Origin: Diabrotica undecimpunctata
Taxonomy: Eukaryota; Arthropoda; Insecta; Coleoptera; Chrysomelidae
Reading direction: 5' to 3'
Assembly (NCBI RefSeq): GCF_040954645.1
Contig: NC_092806.1
Coordinates: 5,084,001 to 5,148,000 of the forward strand
DNA: 64,000 nucleotides
Part shown: positions 36,561 through 47,498 of the stretch, piece after piece
How the letters are laid out: the number at the start of each line of letters is the position of its first letter
Position numbering within the stretch: position 1 is the first letter of the stretch
Position numbers and translations under genes: made by a program
The notes under the pieces: generated by a model
Databases searched by the model: none
What the model was told of the DNA's origin: nothing
Seen by the model: only the letters and a program-made list of their open reading frames with translations

Positions 36561-36612
36561 ATTTTATTTAATTAAATGCTTAATTTTTATATAAATATAA
36601 ATAATTAAATTA

Positions 36613-36904
36613 TAATATAATAGTTTCCCGTTTTATACCGCTCGCGGCTTTGGGAGTATAGCAGGGTAGTCTGCTATATCTAGGGCCTACGGTATACAAG
36701 GAAGGTAACATGGCCAGTGCTACGCTTCAACCGCCTATTATTACCCTTGGTTTTACCCAAGGTACTCATTTTATTCAGGCTGAGTCGACCTGGGGCCTAT
36801 AGACATTTTTAAAAATGTCTAGTTGTTCTTGCCGGCGGTAGGATTCGAACTCCGGACCACCGGCATGCGAGGCAAGCATCCTACCGCTTGCGCTACGCAG
36901 GCCC
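36613..36904 (-). mobile_element. tRNA-derived SINE
   Basis: About 290 bp, more GC-rich than its AT-rich flanks. The minus-strand 5' end is tRNA-like (36831-36903), followed by an unrelated body. The imperfect pair TAAATAATTAAATTA (36598-36612) and TAAATAATAAAATTA (36907-36921) agrees at 13 of 15 positions and may be the target duplication, though the flanks are low-complexity. No protein is encoded; a SINE of this kind relies on a LINE for reverse transcription and on Pol III for its transcript. Confidence 0.75.
36831..36903 (-). promoter_or_regulatory. tRNA-like Pol III promoter of the SINE
   Basis: On the minus strand the A box lies at 36898-36884 (GCGTAGCGCAAGCGG) and the B box at 36853-36841 (GGAGTTCGAATCC), with the spacing of a tRNA gene. 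A 4-bp stem with a 7-base loop TTGCCTC lies between them in the anticodon-arm position. The region runs straight into the SINE body without a T-run, so it is a SINE promoter and unlikely to be a functional tRNA gene. Confidence 0.75.
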
Positions 36905-37719
36905 TTTAAATAATAAAATTATTTAATTAAATTAAATAATTTTATTTATTTAATTAAATGAATTTAAATTAAAATTCAAATAAATCGTGCTACAATTTAG
37001 TATAGTGGAGAGCATTTTGTACATATTAAGACATTAAAACATTTTGTCCTTGCGCTTTCAAAAGTTTAGTTGGAACATAATATTTTGTCGCAATAATTTA
37101 GCCAACCTGCAGTACATTAAACCGTAATCTAAATTCCAGGCGGCACACACAGAGCACATATTATACTTTTTATGCCGTATATATTTTCTTTGCACCTCTG
37201 TAATACTCTTGAATTTGAATTACCAAAAGTCATTTCAGCAACACGCTCACATTTCGCTCTTTTTCTGATATATGTTATTACTGTGGTATATTTTGAAAAA
37301 TGCATCAGTTGATTTATAAAGTCTCTTGAGTATCTTTTTTGATTAAAGCCGCATGAAAAAGAAGTTAGAAAATTCACGTCTTTTTCGACTAAAATAAAGA
37401 TATTCAGGTAATCCCGAGGGAAACGTTATTTCTGGCCCTTTCTTATGTTAATTGTGTGGATGAAACGGGGAATACCAAATTTCTGTATACGGCATTACGC
37501 AGATGGCACAGTGAATCTTTCATATTTTCGGCTGTCTCATTAAAGTAATAAAGAGCAACTTTTTAATAACAAAAAGTTATTTTATATTATTATTAAGTTA
37601 AAAAGTTAACAAAAAATAAGGACGGTCTAACAGTTAATAATAATTGTGAATCAATGAATAGAAAAAAATTGCTATCGTGTAATAGTTAATATAAAAAACT
37701 ATTACTATTTAAATGGGAA
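36905..37719. other. no gene seen
   Basis: AT-rich DNA. An 82-codon minus-strand ORF (37129-37377) contains scattered cysteines but no recognisable motif, so it is not called as a gene. Confidence 0.5.
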
Positions 37720-38113
37720 TAAGCCACAATTAAAGGTTAAAGTACGGTTATTGACGTTTCAATTTCCCCTTTGGAAATCGTTCTTAAAATCAAAAGATTT
37801 TGACTCGTCTGAAGTCTAATTTCACTATTTGGGAGAGTGAGTCATCGTTTGAAGGCGTAGAAGTGGGGAAAGACTTATGAAAATCCAGTGGCGTACACTC
37901 ATTTTTATTTCAACGTTAATTATATTATATTGTTTAAATATTATTGTTCAAAATAGGCCACAATATATTTATCTGCAGGTTTTTACTGAAGTTTCTATCT
38001 CTATATCCAAGATCCAAAGTTTTCAAAGATATAAATTATAGTTATATTTATTTTATTTGTTTATTATTATATATTTATATATTCTTATATTATTTTCTTT
38101 TTTTTTTCTTAGC
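37720..38113. repeat. inverted copies of the 152-bp unit's core
   Basis: AATAAGCCACAATT plus TTGACGTTTCAATTTCC near 37719-37775, and AATAGGCCACAATATATTTA plus TACTGAAGTTTC near 37954-37998, are reverse complements of the core of the 152-bp tandem unit. The core also contains its own short palindrome (GGAAATCG paired with CAATTTCC). Head-to-head arrangement with the array at 38114 is clear. Confidence 0.6.
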
Positions 38114-38555
38114 TTTAAAAACGGTCTCTGTAATAGAGATCGAAACATCAGTAAAATAAACATGTAAATAGATGTATTGTGGCTTATTTCCAACATTCTC
38201 CCTAAAAATACGGAATGCCGCAAGCAAAAAGCCACAGAAAAATAAATATTGCTATCATTTGTATATTTGAAAACGATCTCTTTATATAGAGATCAAAACG
38301 TCAGTAAATTAAACATTTCAATTAAATATATTGTTACTTATTCCCAACATTATTTCTAAATATACAGAACGGCAAGCAAAAAGCCATAGAAAAATAAATA
38401 TTACTATTACTTGTATATTTGAAAACGATGTCTTTATATAGAGATCGAAAAATCAGTAAATTAAACCTATAAATAAATATTTTGTGGCTTATTCCATACA
38501 GTCTTCTAAAAATACAGAATGCCACAAACAAAAAGCTATAAAAACAAGTAATTTC
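38114..38555. repeat. 152-bp tandem repeat, three units
   Basis: Units start at TTTRAAAACGRT at 38114, 38266 and 38418, exactly 152 bases apart; the third is slightly short. Each unit has an AGAGATCGAAAC-type box, then CAGTAAA, TTGTGGCTTATT (diverged in the second unit), and GCAAGCAAAAAGCCA or a variant. Tandem units with a short palindromic box of this kind are found in Helitron-related mini-elements (DINE/MINE types) of insects. That link is inference. Confidence 0.8.
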
Positions 38556-38774
38556 ACAGAAAGCTTACTGATGCCACCAGGCTGTCGCGGAAGTTGCGCT
38601 AAAACGTCTTTTGACGTGACCCGTCCTTAAAGAGTTACACAATGAAATTTTTTTAAAACAAATTTTAAGACAGTTTCCACACCACCAGAGAGGTATGTCT
38701 TGTGTCACTTTTTTTTAAATGGGTGTTCGCCAAGAGCCATATTGTCCCATTAAATAAAATAAACAAAACACTTA

Positions 38775-38870
38775 AACAGTATAAAACAAAACAAAATAAA
38801 ATCCTATAAAACAAAATAAAATCCTACAAAACAAAATAAAATTCTATAAAAACAAAATAAAAATAATTTT
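38775..38870. repeat. 21-bp tandem repeat
   Basis: Four copies of roughly ACAAAATAAAATCCTATAAA, diverging at the edges, form a short AT-rich minisatellite beside the 3' end of the transposase remnant. Confidence 0.8.
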
Positions 38871-38962
38871 GGATGTAACAAAACATTGTACTATTCTATT
38901 TAAACACAAACACCATACACACTTACTATGTTCTTCTCGTTTTTATTTTGTTTTTGGTTTTT

Positions 38963-40309
38963 TTATGCTGATGTTCCTACTAAACTATTAGAAAATATTA
39001 TTCGGTCTAAATCTGAAGATGCAGTGCTGCTATCGCTGTCATTATCTTCACCTGGTGTAATTATAATTGGCTCTAGTAAAACTTTGACATGAGTGTCAAG
39101 TTCCCACATACGATATTCTTCTTTAATTATGTGGCCTATACATTTAGCCCATTTCTCTGGAGTTACATGGAGGATTGCTTGAATCAAAAGTTCCTTAACT
39201 TCGATTAATTTGAGCGTTTTGGTACTGCGTGCTACTTTTCCTTTCACTTGTGTCCAGATAAGTTCAATGGGATTAAGTTCGCAATGTTAAGGTGGTAGAC
39301 GTAGAACTTTGACACCATAATCTTTTGCAGTTTCATCCACAACATATTTAAGATATTCACTTTTCCTTAACCGTGCAATGTCAAGTAGTTGAATTTTGAG
39401 CATTGATTCTTCGTATGCAATCCCCTTTTCTGTAAGTCATTCTTGAATTCTCCCTTTCCGCCATGCCGTCGTCGGTAATTGTTCTAGTCTGCGGCTATGA
39501 TATGGCGCATTGTCCATAACAACCACAGACCCAGATTCCAATTTTAAGAGATTCTCTTAAACCAGCGCTCAAATACTTCGGAAGACATTTCTTTATAATA
39601 ATCACCTGTTTTTTTCGACTCAAATTGAAGCAAACCATAATCAAGGAACCCTGCATCACTTCCTATATGGGTGATGATTAAACGCCGTCCCTTTCCTGAT
39701 GGAGCTTTTAATAATTAAGGTTTCATCCAAATAATATATTTTGCGTCCAGTGCTGCGAATTTTTCGTATTTCTTCTAAATATTTTCTTCTCCACAGAATA
39801 ATTTCATTTTTTTCTAATAGCATACTTTTTCTGTTATGTTTTACATATCGAAAGTTCATTTCGCGCATGGTTCTGATTAAGACCCTACGAGATATCTTGG
39901 GTAAAGAGTCATAGTTTTCGAGCTCTTGAGAAATTTTTTTTAGTGTTGGAATTTCACTCCGAAAATAAAATGAATGAATTTTTCGACGTATAATATTCCT
40001 TGTCTCGTCATTGAAAACAATGCTTTTCCTACCTCTAGTTTTACCTTTGTCTTGCTTTTTATTTTCCGATGTATTTTTAAGTACACGATAAATACAGCTA
40101 ACGGATACTTTTGTTAAACTGCTACAAATGTCGACCGCTTGGCTAACATTTAATGCCATTTTTCTGCCGACAATTCCTTCATAAACGTTTCGTATCATTA
40201 CCTTCTCTTCGGACGTTAACATTTTCCGTCTCTTTTGCGGCTTTTTATTTTTGGAATCAACATCAGAATTTTGCTGTCTTCTCTTGGAACAACTCGGTCT
40301 TTCGTCCAT
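38963..40309 (-). pseudogene. IS630/Tc1-type transposase with stops and frameshifts
   Basis: ATG 40309 opens a 217-residue N-terminal ORF: a basic stretch, helix-turn-helix segments (LTSEEKVMIRNVYEGIVG; VSQAVDICSSLTKVSVSCIYRV) and the first catalytic Asp in YYLDETLI. The middle (39656-39290) is in other frames, with IIIHIGSDAGFLDYGLLQFE, the second Asp in VVVMDNAPYHSRRLEQL and RIQE-stop-LTEKGI. The last part has a stop in RLPP-stop-HCELNPIELIW, where the catalytic Glu sits. The protein then continues at 39247 with KVARSTKTLKL and an acidic tail, EDNDSDSSTASSDLD. The spacing between second Asp and Glu is much longer than in classical Tc1. The order of motifs makes the superfamily call firm. 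I found no convincing terminal repeats. Confidence 0.8.
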
Positions 40310-41520
40310 TGTATTTCAATAATCTGTGTATATACTATATATACAATAATTTCAACAGTTCTGTATAAGAATATAACTAAAAATTCACTATAAAACGACA
40401 AACTATAACACTCTTATTATCAATAACACGTTTTATCAATACTACAATACAGTATTGTTAAAACAGTATTGACAAGTTTACAAACTTATCACATAAAATA
40501 TACTCACAAAATGCACTACCCATAGAAACGCCAATGTAAGTCAACCATTTCTTCGGCGAAAAAATAATAAAAACTAGTTTTACGGCATGTCTGAGTCCGA
40601 ATTGTAAAACGGAATTTCCTCGCTAATTCCAACATTGCCAAACGATTGAAAAATAATGTTTTAAAATATCGATTTTTATTTTATAAATTTAAATATGTAA
40701 CGAAACGGAACATATAAATAAAATTTATTTCATTACAATTTTGTGCTTAATTTTTACTATTGAAAAAATCAGGTTTTTTTGTATTTTTATGACGGTAATA
40801 ATCGCTGCGTGAAAGAATACAGGTTTTGTATGACCATAATTATTACTTGTGAACAAGAATTGGCTACACTGTACGACAACTTCTGGTCAAGTCTACTATA
40901 GAGAAGCACAAATAAATATACTACTTTATATATTCTGTAATTTCTTATGAGGAAACGCAAATTGCAATAGAGAAAACAGGCAGTTTTCGAGGGCCGCTGT
41001 GTACATTTAAATTTGAGGATATTCGGCGTTTAAACTATGAAATCACTCTTCTAAATTGAGGGTTTCTACTATAATTCAATACACTTTTCAATACACAATA
41101 TCATTTTTCTGATGCGTGGCCTTTAAAGAAATTAATAAAAGTATTAAACTACCGTCTACTTTTTATTTATAATTTCTATTTATTTATTACTCTCTAAATG
41201 GGAGATCAGAATTAGTGGATATTTCATAATAATAAAATAATTCTTGCAACAATACTGGGACAATTCAAAAATTTTCCAATTAGTTGCTAATTATTAACTC
41301 AAGTGGTACCAAATGATTGCCAAAATGAACTGAAAAGAAATTTGATATCTATTGATATAAAGGACACAGTTTTAGTCAAAAAAGAATATAACCCACAGCA
41401 TACAATAGCTGTGCAAAATGCCAAAAACTTGCAACTCGATTTTCTCGAAACGCGATTTTTGAGTTGTCTCACTATTATCGCCGAAAAGCGATTTGTCTAT
41501 TTTACGATCTACGAGTTGAA
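40310..41520. other. no gene seen
   Basis: Probably includes the 5' non-coding side of the transposon at 38963-40309. A locally repeated AATACAGTATTG / AACAGTATTG motif lies near 40440-40475. Nothing else was recognised. Confidence 0.45.
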
Positions 41521-41523
41521 ATT

Positions 41524-41625
41524 TAAGAGGGCTGGGAACAAAAATTAATATTCTGGATGAGTTTGCCAACAGACTCGAACTAGATATCATAGCTTTACAA
41601 GAAACAAATCTAACGAAAAAAAAAA
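41524..41625 (+). mobile_element. LINE endonuclease N-terminal scrap
   Basis: Reads RGLGTKINILDEFANRLEL and then DIIALQETNLT. The form G..K...L......LDII.LQET is that of an AP-type LINE endonuclease N-terminus, with Glu in LQET a metal-binding residue. It breaks down in an A-run at about 41620. A short decayed fragment. Confidence 0.45.
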
Positions 41626-41639
41626 ATAAATAAAAAAAA

Positions 41640-42899
41640 TGTCCGGGCTATGTAAACTATAGAAATGATCACATGGCATTATCAGGTAATAGACAAGAAT
41701 GGAAGCTGCAAGGGAAAGCCTGTATCTATAAGTATAAGGAAATAGGCTAGCAAAACAAGAAGACGCAAAGGCAAAGGAATAAATAAAGATTAATAGTAAT
41801 TACAGATCTCTTTATTTATGCTGTTATAACTACATCGTTTTTAATTTTCAGAAAAAATCTAACCTTGCCAACAAATTTTAATTTCAAATCTACTGACGAC
41901 CTTTTTTAGCGCATCCTTGAACTACGGCACTGGACTCACGTGAGATCGAACGTATTCCCTGGTAGCCTAGTTCTCCTCCGTACGTTACATCACCATGTCA
42001 TCGGAAACCCGTACTTTTCTCTGATTCCATTTGATCGTAATAAAAAGTGAAAACTGCTAACGCACCATTAAATGCAGTTCATTTCCGGTGTTCTTTCGTG
42101 GCACGAATGCAAAGAAAAATCTCTCCCGCATGTGTGCCAAACGATCCAAGTCGATAGTAATTCCTCGACTTTTCTATATATCAACGTGAATTTAACCAGA
42201 AAAGGTTCCTGTTGCGGGAAAACCATATTTGCAGAGGAGAAAGAAGCCAAGAACAGTTGAAAAAAGTATTGTATAAAGGTAAATGATAAACTTTTTGTAT
42301 GTTGTAGGTGATCCAGTTACAATTAATTACAGTGTAGTACATAGATCTAAGTACACTAAACAGTTAAAAAATATTTTTGATTATTTCATATCGTAAGTGA
42401 ATCTTGTCTTAGGAACAAATTAGGTATGTGAAAATTTTATTTACTGACAAAACATCAAAAATAAAATAAAGATTTACTTTTACATATACACACCATAATA
42501 CACCTGCATGCAAAACATGTTGCATACCATCAAGACAGGTTTAATATACTACTTCCATTAATAAAACATGAAGAACACCTAATTACATATTAATCATACT
42601 ATTTTTGTGTTTTCTTTCTGTTCTCTACGGATCAGTTAAAACACACCATTAAAAGATGTCACAAACGAAGTTTTACTATCATTAACTAAATTTTAAAATG
42701 TATTCTGTTCATTATTTTGTATGTTATATTTTATATGTGTGTTATTAATATTGAGTGTCATAGCTTTATATAAATAATCTCAACGACTAGTAAGTTGCAC
42801 TGACAATTTGTGATATATTGTAAATATTTACACATTCTTCTAATTACAGTGCCTTTTAACAAGTTTTAATTTAAATGTTTTTATACCAATATACAAATT
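41640..42899. other. no gene seen
   Basis: ORFs at 42068-42260 on both strands overlap each other and carry no motifs. No internal repeat was recognised. Confidence 0.5.
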
Positions 42900-42913
42900 T
42901 TGAAGTTTTTTAA

Positions 42914-43165
42914 CTATGGTATACAGCCAACTACTGGGATTTTCCCATTAATTTTTTTAGCGTAGTTAATATTCAGGTCACCCCATATAACCTTTCTGCT
43001 TTTATTGGACAGGTCATCTAACAAATTTAATAGGTTCTCAAAAAATAATTCCGTGGAAGAATCAGGCGATCTATAACTGCAAAGAATGTATAGATTAAGA
43101 TTCTTGTTATAAACCAATGAAAACTCAAAAAAGTCATATTTTGTTATAGGAGGAGAATATCCTTG
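42914..43165 (-). mobile_element. LINE endonuclease fragment
   Basis: The minus strand encodes NLNLYILCSYRSPDSSTELF, then VIWGDLNINY. YRSPDS and GDLNIN are typical central boxes of the AP endonuclease of CR1/Jockey-type LINEs. The fragment is about 70 residues, truncated on both sides, and lies next to an unrelated RT scrap. Confidence 0.6.
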
Positions 43166-43330
43166 AATACAAGAAATATTCTAAGGAAAATCTTAAAAAT
43201 GTGGCTCATTAGGCTAATCAATTGATATTCTGAGCATTTTATAGCATTGTCTTTTTTAGGTATTATGACAATGATAGACTTTAACCAGTCTGTGGGAATC
43301 AAGTGAGCAAATTGCCAATAAACCCGTATT
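43166..43330 (-). mobile_element. LINE RT N-terminal scrap
   Basis: The minus strand reads IPTDWLKSIIVIIPKKDNA, then CSEYQLISLMSHIFKIFLRI. The W....IIPIPKK and Y..ISLMSH..KI pattern is an early RT block. It has no catalytic box and its order relative to the neighbouring endonuclease fragment is reversed, so the two are separate insertions. Confidence 0.55.
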
Positions 43331-44700
43331 TAGCAAATTATAATATAAAAAATTTATTTTTTATTTTAATAATCAGTACAAAGGTGTTAATAAAATGCAT
43401 AAAACGTTTCTTTTTCACTTCCAGTACTATAAAATTCCTGAATACTTTAGTCAATTCTGCTAGTCATTTTTAAAATAACTTCTTCAGAAAATTTTTTTAC
43501 GCAAATAAACATACTACCCCGTTAAAAAGTCCATTTCCTAAAGAAGCCATTTTGGAAATATAATAAACCGATCTTTTTGTCGTGCTGCCCTAATGTAACA
43601 GTGGATTCATTCCTTTTGTAGAATAGTAGATGTATTCACACACATATGCCTAAATCGAAGGCATATTAGAAGCCATTTGTCAAGAAGTAAGGGAGTAATT
43701 TGCCCTCTTTTCAGGCGAGTGAGTTAGTGTGATAAAGGAGCGATCCGGGTGAGATGTACGAGAAGGGCGGGAATTCACCTTGGAGGCATCGTTAAGATTA
43801 TCAGGGGCGTAACTGGAGCATCATTATTAGGCCGTTGACTCGACTAACTGCCGGAATTAAGACGATATCAGATAGGAAAAAAAATCTTTGATCGTCAGAG
43901 GCTCCTATCCATCGAGGTAAATCTTTTTATCTCGAAAACAACTACCGTGACGTTTCCTAAAATCGAATCCTAATATCTAACATAAAGGCAGATCAATACC
44001 ACAAGTTATTTGTGTCTGAAAGTTAACGGAAACACAGATAAAAATAGTTAAAAGAAAAATATGAGAAGGTAACCAGTAATTTGAACAAAATTATAAAAGA
44101 AATGCAAATTTATTGATTTATTCATTCATATAATATAGTTTACTGTCGGTTTTCGAAAATCACGCAACTGTAATCAATATTTTTTATGCTGGAAAATAAT
44201 AATTTCACCCTTATATAGGAAGCTTTTATGTAGTATTGATATTACACTTTCCCGTCGCTTACTATTACACTTGAAGCAATCGGACGTCCCAGTGGAAACT
44301 ACGTAATCGGCTAATGCTTTAACCGGATCATGAGAAATAAATATCAAATAATTTTAATTTATCTAAACCAACTTAAGTCACGACCTTAATCAATATTAAA
44401 GAGATATCTAAAATATGTCATTAGAGCAAAAATGATATCATATTAGGTCAGGAAACTCACTGAGGTAGCATGAGGGCAGACCTAAGATAAAAAATATAAA
44501 AATGGTCCTTGAGAGACTCCCCGATCAGTATCGACATGAGATTTTTGTTAAGATACATACAGATGTTAGTTATATCTACTTGCTTTACCTGCAAAAAATG
44601 ATATTGAAAGTCTAACTGTTTAAATTAGAGGAGGACCAGTAATATCTGTCTACAAGCCACTCCAAATTTGTTTTTAGCGAGTCAACCAATTTTAATAACC
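43331..44700. other. no gene seen
   Basis: Only a short 8-bp hairpin (ATATGCCT at 43644, AGGCATAT at 43659) was noticed. No coding motif. Confidence 0.55.
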
Positions 44701-44706
44701 TAAAAC

Positions 44707-44724
44707 ATCTATCTATCTATCTAC
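44707..44724. repeat. (ATCT)n at RTE 3' end
   Basis: Four or more ATCT units directly adjoin the RTE 3' terminus, either as a target microsatellite or as the element's tail. Confidence 0.8.
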
Positions 44725-45480
44725 ACAGCCCTTGGTGTCCAATTTTGGACATAGGCCTCCTCTTCCTTCTTCCACGTCTCTCTATTGTAGGCAGTTTTTA
44801 TCCACTTCGGACCTGCGTATTTTTTCAAGTCTTCTGACTATCTCATTTGTGGCCTTCTTCTTTTTCGTTTGTAACTATATGGTCTCCAGTGTAAAATCAT
44901 CTTATTCCATCTGTCGTCTTTTTGTCTTATAGTATGTCCAGCGAACTTCCACTTAAGTTTTGCTATCTGCGTTAATACATCAGTCACTTTTATTTTGTTG
45001 CGGATCCAAGTATTTCTTTTCTTGTCTGATAGCCTGATGTTCAGCATTTGCCTTTCCATGGCTCTTTGGGTCTTTGCTATTTTTTCCATGTTTTCCTTTG
45101 TAAACGTCCATATTTTAGAACCGTAGGTGAGAACAGGAAGTATACATTGGTTGAAGACTCTTGTTTTTAAATATTGGGGGTATTTTCTATTTTTTAGTAT
45201 ATAGGAAAGTTTTCCGAAGGATACCCACGCCAACCGTATCCTTCTCTTTATTTCTCCGGTCTGATTTTTTTTATTTAATTTAACTAGTTGTCCCAAATAT
45301 GCATATTCTTTTACTTGTTCTATAGTTGTTTGTGCAATTGTAATTATTAATTCTTCTGGTTGGTTGGTCATAATTTTCGTTTTATTATAATTATTGTGTA
45401 GACCTATTTTTGTTGATTCGTTATTTAATTCATCCATCATATTTTGTAATTCTTCCCTTTTATCTGTTCTAATCCAAAAC
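44725..45480 (-). mobile_element. RTE LINE C-terminal copy
   Basis: A minus-strand frame of about 200 residues encodes the RT thumb and C-terminal region: KREELQNMMDELNNESTKIGL, VKEYAYLGQLVKL, GEIKRRIRLAWVSFGKL, VFNQCILPVLTYGSKIWTF, AMERQMLNIRLSDKKR and KLKWKFAGHTIRQKDDRW. After a stop, ETWKKEEEAYVQNWTP lies near the 3' end. The 3' end runs into an (ATCT)n tract at 44707-44724. It is 5' truncated. The ORF's first 45 residues (45480-45605) are unrelated flanking DNA. Confidence 0.8.
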
Positions 45481-45960
45481 ATAATATTAATATAAATAAT
45501 AGTCGGATCAGAATGGAGAAGCTGGAAAGAATGGGGGAATGGGGAACTAGGAAAAGTGGGCCGAACAAAAATGCTTGCAGCTAATCCATTGCCTAATGTT
45601 GCCACCTTTTTTTAACAACAGGCGATGGAAAAGAGGATACAATCCTGATAATATATTTTTCAACGCAAGAATATCGAAAATGGCGTATAAAACCTTTGCA
45701 GCCCCGATGACTAGGACGCGACATCCATCATCTGTACGATATCAGCTACAGTGAATTTAAAAAAAGGTCCCTTTAAGAGAAGATTCAACTTTAAAAAGAC
45801 AACGTGAAACAATTTTACTAAAGAATCATATGAAACAGTAGTTAAAATAATCGCAGCAACAAAGACCCATCATCTGTACCATGTCAGCTGCACTAAGCCC
45901 AGAAAAATCAAATTTAAAGCTTTAAATGATCACGTTCATACATTCCCTGACAAATATATT
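45481..45960. other. no gene; weak direct repeats
   Basis: CCATCATCTGTACGATATCAG (45724) and CCATCATCTGTACCATGTCAG (45864), about 140 bases apart and followed by related sequence, form a short direct repeat. Otherwise nothing was recognised. Confidence 0.5.
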
Positions 45961-45966
45961 CTCCTA

Positions 45967-46135
45967 TATACGGGGTGAGTTTTTAGCCCCAGGAGCTTTG
46001 TTTTCTTTCAATTTTTGTATAGCTTGGATGACTTCTACCTCTGTTGGGATGTTATCTTTCTCTCTTTCGTCGTCTATGTCCTCGAGTTGGATTTCTGATT
46101 CGTGGAGCCCTGTCTCACCTCTTATTTGACATGTA
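45967..46135 (-). mobile_element. RTE linker/RT-start fragment
   Basis: The minus strand reads GETGLHESEIQLEDIDDERE, then NIPTEVEVIQAIQKLKENKA and PG. This is the acidic stretch and the K...NKAPG block that open RTE-type RT domains. It stops at once after KAPG. A small decayed fragment. Confidence 0.6.
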
Positions 46136-46164
46136 TAACAATAAAAAAAAAATCATGTAATCAA

Positions 46165-46861
46165 AGTAGACTTCCTCTATAACGAGACCTGAATTTGCAG
46201 ACTAATTATCTCGTTTCTCGTTATATCAAAAAACAATAATACTGTGGGTTGTTTACTTTTATTGTCAATGATATACGTTAAATCAAAAAATCTGTATTCT
46301 GTAAATCTGTATAAAGCCTATTTTCAAGGATAACATAAACTATTGCTTCTGCAATTGGAAGAACTCTGTCATTTTTGACTGCTTTAAATTGTTCAGTATT
46401 CTATCTATCATATTTGTCATTTTTGACTGTTTTAAATTGTCCAGTATTCTATCTATCATATTTTCTAAAGATGTGAAACAGTTGTATGCTTCTTCATTTG
46501 CGTTTTGTCTTTGGATAAAGTTTCTTACAACGCAACGTTTAAAGCACTTTCCACATTTTATCTATTATTGTCTAGAACCTTCTTATTATTAGGTGAGAAT
46601 GGTTGTGACACTTGTGAATCATAAATTGTTAATTTCCGCAGAAGTTTATTGTGGGCCTCAGTTAAAAAGGGTATTTATTTATAGCCACGGCCGGGCCAAA
46701 AACATAAAAAAACACGATTTTCGATCTTATTTTGTCTCGTTATAACCAAATTTGCCTCGCTATAGGGTTACAGTTCAATAGAAATTTCACGAGACATCTA
46801 ATATACCTCGTTATAAATGAAACCTCGTAATAACCGTGTTCATTATAGAGGGAGTATACTG
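46165..46861 (-). mobile_element. pogo/Tigger-like remnant
   Basis: The ends resemble each other inverted: AGTAGACTTCCTCTATAACG on the left and, on the opposite strand at the right, AGTATACTCCCTCTATAATG. TA follows the right end at 46862-46863. Inside, the minus strand encodes VVRNFIQRQNANEEAYNCF and TSLENMIDRILDNL, like the C-terminal tail of jerky/Tigger-type transposases. CTCGTTATA-type boxes recur near both ends. The catalytic core is missing, so only about 700 bp of the element remains. Confidence 0.5.
46369..46467. repeat. 51-bp tandem duplication
   Basis: Two head-to-tail copies of a segment starting GTCATTTTTGACTG and ending in ATCTATCATATTT differ at two or three bases. The copies lie within the pogo-like remnant, duplicating the IDRILDNLK part of its tail. 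Confidence 0.85.
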
Positions 46862-46904
46862 TACGATATAAAAAAAACCAAATTTCCTGAAAGTTATCTA
46901 TCTA

Positions 46905-47358
46905 CAGGGTGTTTCAAAAAAAGGTAACCCCGTCTCTAGGGTAGGTAAAAAACTGAAAAATAATTGGGGTTTGCTTAGTAAACAATTTTTGTAACGCCAT
47001 CCGTTTTCAAGATACAGGGCGTTGAAGAAAAAAAAAATTTACGCATTTTTTACGATTTTTCCGAAACTTCTGGCAACATTGTAATGAAATTTTATACGAA
47101 TATGTTTTGGAAGCTGATACATCCCATGAATTTGTTTTTATATCTGATTCTCATAGAGGGCGCTAGTTACACGGATCGTAGTAAGTATTAGTCAATATAA
47201 CTTAACTTTTTTAAGAGTATAATTATTAATCAAAATTTCAAGTAAACTTAAACATCATTCAATTTTACACGAAAAAGATACTCTTGGTAAAACTCGATAC
47301 TGTGTACCGTTTTCGGAATATTTTGATTTGAAAATTATGAAGTAATAATTGATGCTGG
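46905..47358. repeat. left long TIR of mariner-type element
   Basis: 454 bp, pairing with 48651-49097. The inner end is TTGATGCTGG. Confidence 0.92.
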
Positions 47359-47498
47359 TGGTAATGATAAAGTTCTAATAGGTATACCTCTATTTTCTCC
47401 AAGTGTGTCATGGAAATCTGACATTTATTGATTGTTATGACGATAAATCAACAATAATTAGAGTTTTGAAACCTTGTTATTTGTAAAATCAAATCAAA

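Noticed and set aside
36831..36903. functional tRNA gene
   Set aside because: The tRNA-like part continues into a SINE body, lacks a terminating T-run and has imperfect arm pairing.
37129..37377. 82-codon cysteine-containing minus-strand ORF
   Set aside because: Cysteine spacing fits no zinc-binding pattern and no family is recognised.
38114..38555. CRISPR-like array
   Set aside because: The units are directly tandem at 152 bases with no unique spacers, and the DNA is eukaryotic.
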